In this document: in pieces, positions 6,407-8,729 of the stretch
How positions within the stretch are numbered: the first letter of the stretch is position 1
How the letters are laid out: the number at the start of each line of letters is the position of its first letter
Notes under the pieces: generated by a model
What the model was told of the DNA's origin: nothing
The model's input: only the letters and a program-made list of their open reading frames with translations
Database searches by the model: none
From: JBJENW01 sp051880395
Lineage (GTDB): Bacteria; Bacillota; Clostridia; Lachnospirales; Lachnospiraceae
Length of the DNA stretch: 8,729 nt
Direction: 5' to 3'
NCBI GenBank assembly: GCA_051880395.1
Contig: JBJENW010000292.1
Coordinates: 1-8,729 of the forward strand
Made by a program: the position numbers and the translations under genes

Positions 6407-6432
6407 ATGCAAGCACACTCCGCGCTTTGCAT
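6407..6432. repeat. Imperfect inverted repeat between cyclase and WYL genes
   Basis: ATGCAAGC (6407-6414) pairs with GCTTTGCAT (6424-6432) with one bulged base and a 9-base loop. It starts one base beyond the cyclase stop codon on the minus strand. No T-run follows, so it is at most a weak terminator, an RNA-processing or stability hairpin, or an operator. It sits just before the WYL gene and could tune the ratio of the two products. Confidence 0.4.
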
Positions 6433-6433
6433 G

Positions 6434-8509
6434 CTATCCTTCAAATACACACACGGTATTGCGCGTTTTTTTCGCCTCATACAGTGCGTCATCCGCCCGT
6501 TTTAGTACTTGATCACTGTTCAGCCCTGCTTGTGCTTGTGCCACGCCGATACTGACGGATACATAGTCTGCGACATCCGACTTTTCGTGTGAAATGGAAA
6601 GCGCTTTTACTCCTTCCCGGATACGCTCAGCCGCCTGCTTCGCGCTGTCGATCGTGATTCCCGGAAGGATCACAACAAATTCCTCACCGCCGTAGCGCAC
6701 AGCCATATCGTCCTTCCGGCTCTTTTGTGCAATCACACGACTCACTTTTCGAAGCACCTCATCGCCACCCTGATGACCGTAAAAATCATTATATTTCTTA
6801 AAATAGTCTACATCCAGCATCAGAACACAAAGGGATGCATTCTCTTCCATCAGTTTTTCCCAGTTCTGATCTAAATATATATCCATGGCGCGCCGGTTAT
6901 AAAGTCCTGTCAATCCGTCTTTTTCACTCAATTCCCGGAATTTCTGATTCAAGCGTCTGATTTCTTTGGATTTTCTTGAAATAACAATGGTAAATCCCAA
7001 CGTTACGATCACAAATACAACTGCAAAACCAACCACGATCCATAAAATCCGATTTCTCGTTTGAAGCGTTGTGATCTCTTTTTCCCGTTTATCGCTCTCA
7101 AATTTCTCCAGTAGATAATTTGCCTGCTCTTTCTCTTTTCCTTTGAAGGATTTGGAAAGCCCATCATACATTTGGTTCTTGTATTTTAACGCATTTTTAT
7201 AATCTCCCATACCGCTATATGCATTATAGAAGCCTCCAAGGCAGATATCATCCGGAGTATCCACGCCCTGGGCTTTATATAAATCTGCAACTTCTTTCCA
7301 GTATTTCAATGCCTTTTCATATTCCCCCATCGCATTGTAAAGTTCCCCATACACTTCACGATACCCGATGTCAAAATTCATATAATAAAAATAGTCCGTC
7401 TCCTCGTAACGTTCTTTGACCTCGTCCATTAAAGCAAGTGCCTTATCATATTCTTTTTTCGCCGTATAATACTGTGCTTCATATGACATGGAATAGGTGA
7501 TATCATCTGTCTTGCGTTTTCCTTCTTCTTCTTTTTCAATGACTTCTTTTACTTCTTTCAACTGTTTCCACGCCTGTGCGGTATCTTTCTTTGCAACGTA
7601 ACAGCCCACCAGATTGTTGGCGACATAAACATGAAATTGTAATAATTCCTGATCCTCCTGCTCATTCTGCTTCAATATGATGCTGCGGCTTTTTTGTAAA
7701 TATTCTACCGCTTTTTCGTAATCTTCTGCTACCATATAGTCAATACCGATATCTGCTGATATTTTTCGAACCATCTCGATATTATTATGCTCCTCCGCAA
7801 GGGAAAGGCCTTCCACTTTCGCCTCCATGCCTTTCAATTCTTCGCCTGAGTAATAATAGCACACGGCAAGTGCCGCTAAGACTTCTTCTTTCTTTTCATA
7901 TTCACATGATTCCGCCAATTTTTTCGTTTTTTCCATCAATGCAACTGCTTTGTTCACTCCATCCGGCCACTCCAAAAGATCTGCATAAATCTGTGTATTC
8001 AGTAAGATCAAAAAATCAGGATCTTCTTTGTTTTTGAAAATCTTTTCTATTTGATCGACTTCTTTTTCTGCTTTTTCGTACTGTTCTTTTTGTGCATAGA
8101 TCCGGCTGAGTTCAAAATGACAGCGCCCTTTTATTTTATCATTGTCCGTCTTTTTTATCACTTCACAAAGCTTTTTTTGTGCCTGATCGGTCTTCCCATC
8201 ATATAGCAAAAAGCTGGTCCTCACATACATTCCGTCCCCGTTTTGATCCGCATCATGTTCTGCCAGAATCGCTTCCTTCTTCTTTTCCTTCCACGGTTCT
8301 AACTTTTTTTCATCATAATCGTATGAATCTGTATCCATAAAGTAGGTCAGTAATCCTTCAAATGTATCTGTATTTTTATCCTCTGTACTGCTTTCTTTTT
8401 GTGTGGCCTTTTTTGTCGATTCCATGCTGCAACCTGCACATTCAAACACCAACACCAGTACATATAATAAAAGCATTAGATGCACTTTTTTTCGGCCTTT
8501 CTTCCTCAT
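6434..8509 (-). CDS. TPR-sensor diguanylate cyclase (GGDEF protein)
   Basis: A 691-residue membrane protein that should make c-di-GMP from two GTP. Residues 1-10 are basic, 11-22 hydrophobic, followed by ECAGC: a signal or lipoprotein-type leader with Cys27 as candidate lipid site (Cys at -3 is atypical). Residues 28-486 would be extracytoplasmic and hold about seven TPR-like helical pairs (near 136, 214, 252, 297, 343, 383 and 426). Residues 487-510 form a membrane helix, then a short helical linker and a GGDEF domain (527-691). The domain has 'DGLTGLYNRR', 'LDVDYFKKYNDFYGH' with Asp566 and Asn574, Asp583, the active motif GGEEF (607-611), and an I-site RxxD (598-601) exactly five residues before it. 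It should be active and subject to product inhibition. The start at 8509 is set by GGAGG 7 bases upstream; a longer frame to 8584 would contain the promoter. No EAL or HD-GYP partner is visible. Confidence 0.93.
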   Translation of the reverse strand: MRKKGRKKVHLMLLLYVLVLVFECAGCSMESTKKATQKESSTEDKNTDTFEGLLTYFMDTDSYDYDEKKLEPWKEKKKEAILAEHDADQNGDGMYVRTSFLLYDGKTDQAQKKLCEVIKKTDNDKIKGRCHFELSRIYAQKEQYEKAEKEVDQIEKIFKNKEDPDFLILLNTQIYADLLEWPDGVNKAVALMEKTKKLAESCEYEKKEEVLAALAVCYYYSGEELKGMEAKVEGLSLAEEHNNIEMVRKISADIGIDYMVAEDYEKAVEYLQKSRSIILKQNEQEDQELLQFHVYVANNLVGCYVAKKDTAQAWKQLKEVKEVIEKEEEGKRKTDDITYSMSYEAQYYTAKKEYDKALALMDEVKERYEETDYFYYMNFDIGYREVYGELYNAMGEYEKALKYWKEVADLYKAQGVDTPDDICLGGFYNAYSGMGDYKNALKYKNQMYDGLSKSFKGKEKEQANYLLEKFESDKREKEITTLQTRNRILWIVVGFAVVFVIVTLGFTIVISRKSKEIRRLNQKFRELSEKDGLTGLYNRRAMDIYLDQNWEKLMEENASLCVLMLDVDYFKKYNDFYGHQGGDEVLRKVSRVIAQKSRKDDMAVRYGGEEFVVILPGITIDSAKQAAERIREGVKALSISHEKSDVADYVSVSIGVAQAQAGLNSDQVLKRADDALYEAKKTRNTVCVFEG

Positions 8510-8516
8510 TCTTTTT

Positions 8517-8521
8517 CCTCC
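8517..8521 (-). promoter_or_regulatory. Ribosome binding site fixing the cyclase start
   Basis: GGAGG on the minus strand lies 7 bases before the ATG at 8509 (protein start MRKKGRKK). Two earlier in-frame ATGs (8530 and 8584) lack a comparable site. Confidence 0.8.
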
Positions 8522-8552
8522 GCTACTCATTTTGTGACTTTTTTCCCATTTG

Positions 8553-8581
8553 ATTATACTGCCATTTCCGATTTTTTTCAA
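8553..8581 (-). promoter_or_regulatory. Sigma-A-type promoter of the diguanylate cyclase gene
   Basis: On the minus strand, TTGAAA (8576-8581) and TATAAT (8553-8558) are separated by exactly 17 bases. Five of six -35 bases and all six -10 bases match the vegetative consensus. Transcription would start near 8546, leaving a leader of about 36 bases before the ATG at 8509. The promoter lies within the longer reading frame and argues against its upstream start. It probably drives both the cyclase and the WYL gene. Confidence 0.8.
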
Positions 8582-8592
8582 CATTTAAGTGA

Positions 8593-8729
8593 ATTAAGAA
8601 AATTTCTATTTGTCGGGCTAACCACTACGTTCATCTGCTCACTACTTTTTTGGAGGGCGAAAAATATCTCAACTGGGAGAATTCTATACCCGGACGTTTC
8701 GCAGCACGCCAGGCATCTTGGCAAAAAAC
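8593..8729. other. Window-edge segment, possible partial ORF or repeat end
   Basis: From about 8615 to the end the base composition looks less AT-rich than the flanking gene. All three plus-strand frames stay open to the window end; one is open from 8593 and reads ...NSIPGRFAARQASWQK. None has a convincing ATG and ribosome binding site. One minus-strand frame is also open from the edge to a TGA at 8631-8633 (ending ...RYFSPSKKVVSR), which could be the C terminus of an upstream gene. The segment is too short to decide between a gene end, a gene start and a dispersed repeat. Confidence 0.3.

Noticed and set aside
8510..8584. Extended N terminus of the cyclase (25 extra residues)
   Set aside because: The -10 box and most of the -35 box lie inside this extension, and the strong ribosome binding site points to the ATG at 8509.
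8708..8722. GCCA...TGGC short hairpin at the window edge
   Set aside because: Four base pairs only, and the adjacent A-run or T-run is on the wrong side for a terminator on either strand.

Overview
The window reads as low-GC Gram-positive DNA, most likely from a gut Clostridia/Lachnospiraceae-type bacterium. This is an inference from the AT-rich composition, the strong AGGAGG-type ribosome binding sites, the Sec-exported proteins with Big2 and fibronectin-III modules, and the WYL-type regulator. No rRNA or marker gene is present to confirm it. Every convincing gene lies on the minus strand, so the text below reads from high to low coordinates. No tRNA, rRNA, CRISPR array or complete insertion sequence was seen.

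Region 1 (8729 to 5158) is a c-di-GMP sensor and regulator unit. A good sigma-A-type promoter (TTGAAA, 17-base spacer, TATAAT) sits just upstream of a diguanylate cyclase gene. Its product has an export signal or lipoprotein signal, an extracellular TPR domain, one membrane helix and a complete cytoplasmic GGDEF domain with an inhibitory I-site. A WYL-domain transcriptional regulator follows 63 bases downstream. A strong hairpin with a short U-run ends the unit immediately after the WYL stop codon.

Region 2 (5157 to 4483) holds a small XRE-family helix-turn-helix regulator. A perfect 12-base palindrome containing a TATAAT hexamer lies upstream of it. An inverted repeat, CTGTCTC-N12-GAGACAG, lies just behind its stop codon, in the leader of the next gene set.

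Region 3 (4482 to 7) looks like an operon for the cell envelope. It holds two paralogous exported proteins of a family I do not recognise, then a membrane-anchored or exported Ala/Glu/Lys-rich coiled-coil protein with a proline-rich repeat. A possible 23-residue cationic small ORF with its own ribosome binding site comes next. Last is an exported multidomain protein with two PPC-like beta domains, one Big2 and one Fn3. Gaps are short (33, 18, 25 and 17 bases) and each gene has its own Shine-Dalgarno sequence.

The genes suggest a working model, which is inference: an extracytoplasmic sensor feeding c-di-GMP, with local XRE and WYL regulators, next to an operon for an uncharacterised secreted or surface assembly. 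Nothing in the sequence proves that the regulators control the surface operon. The last ~115 bases of the window differ in character and may be the edge of another gene or a dispersed repeat.
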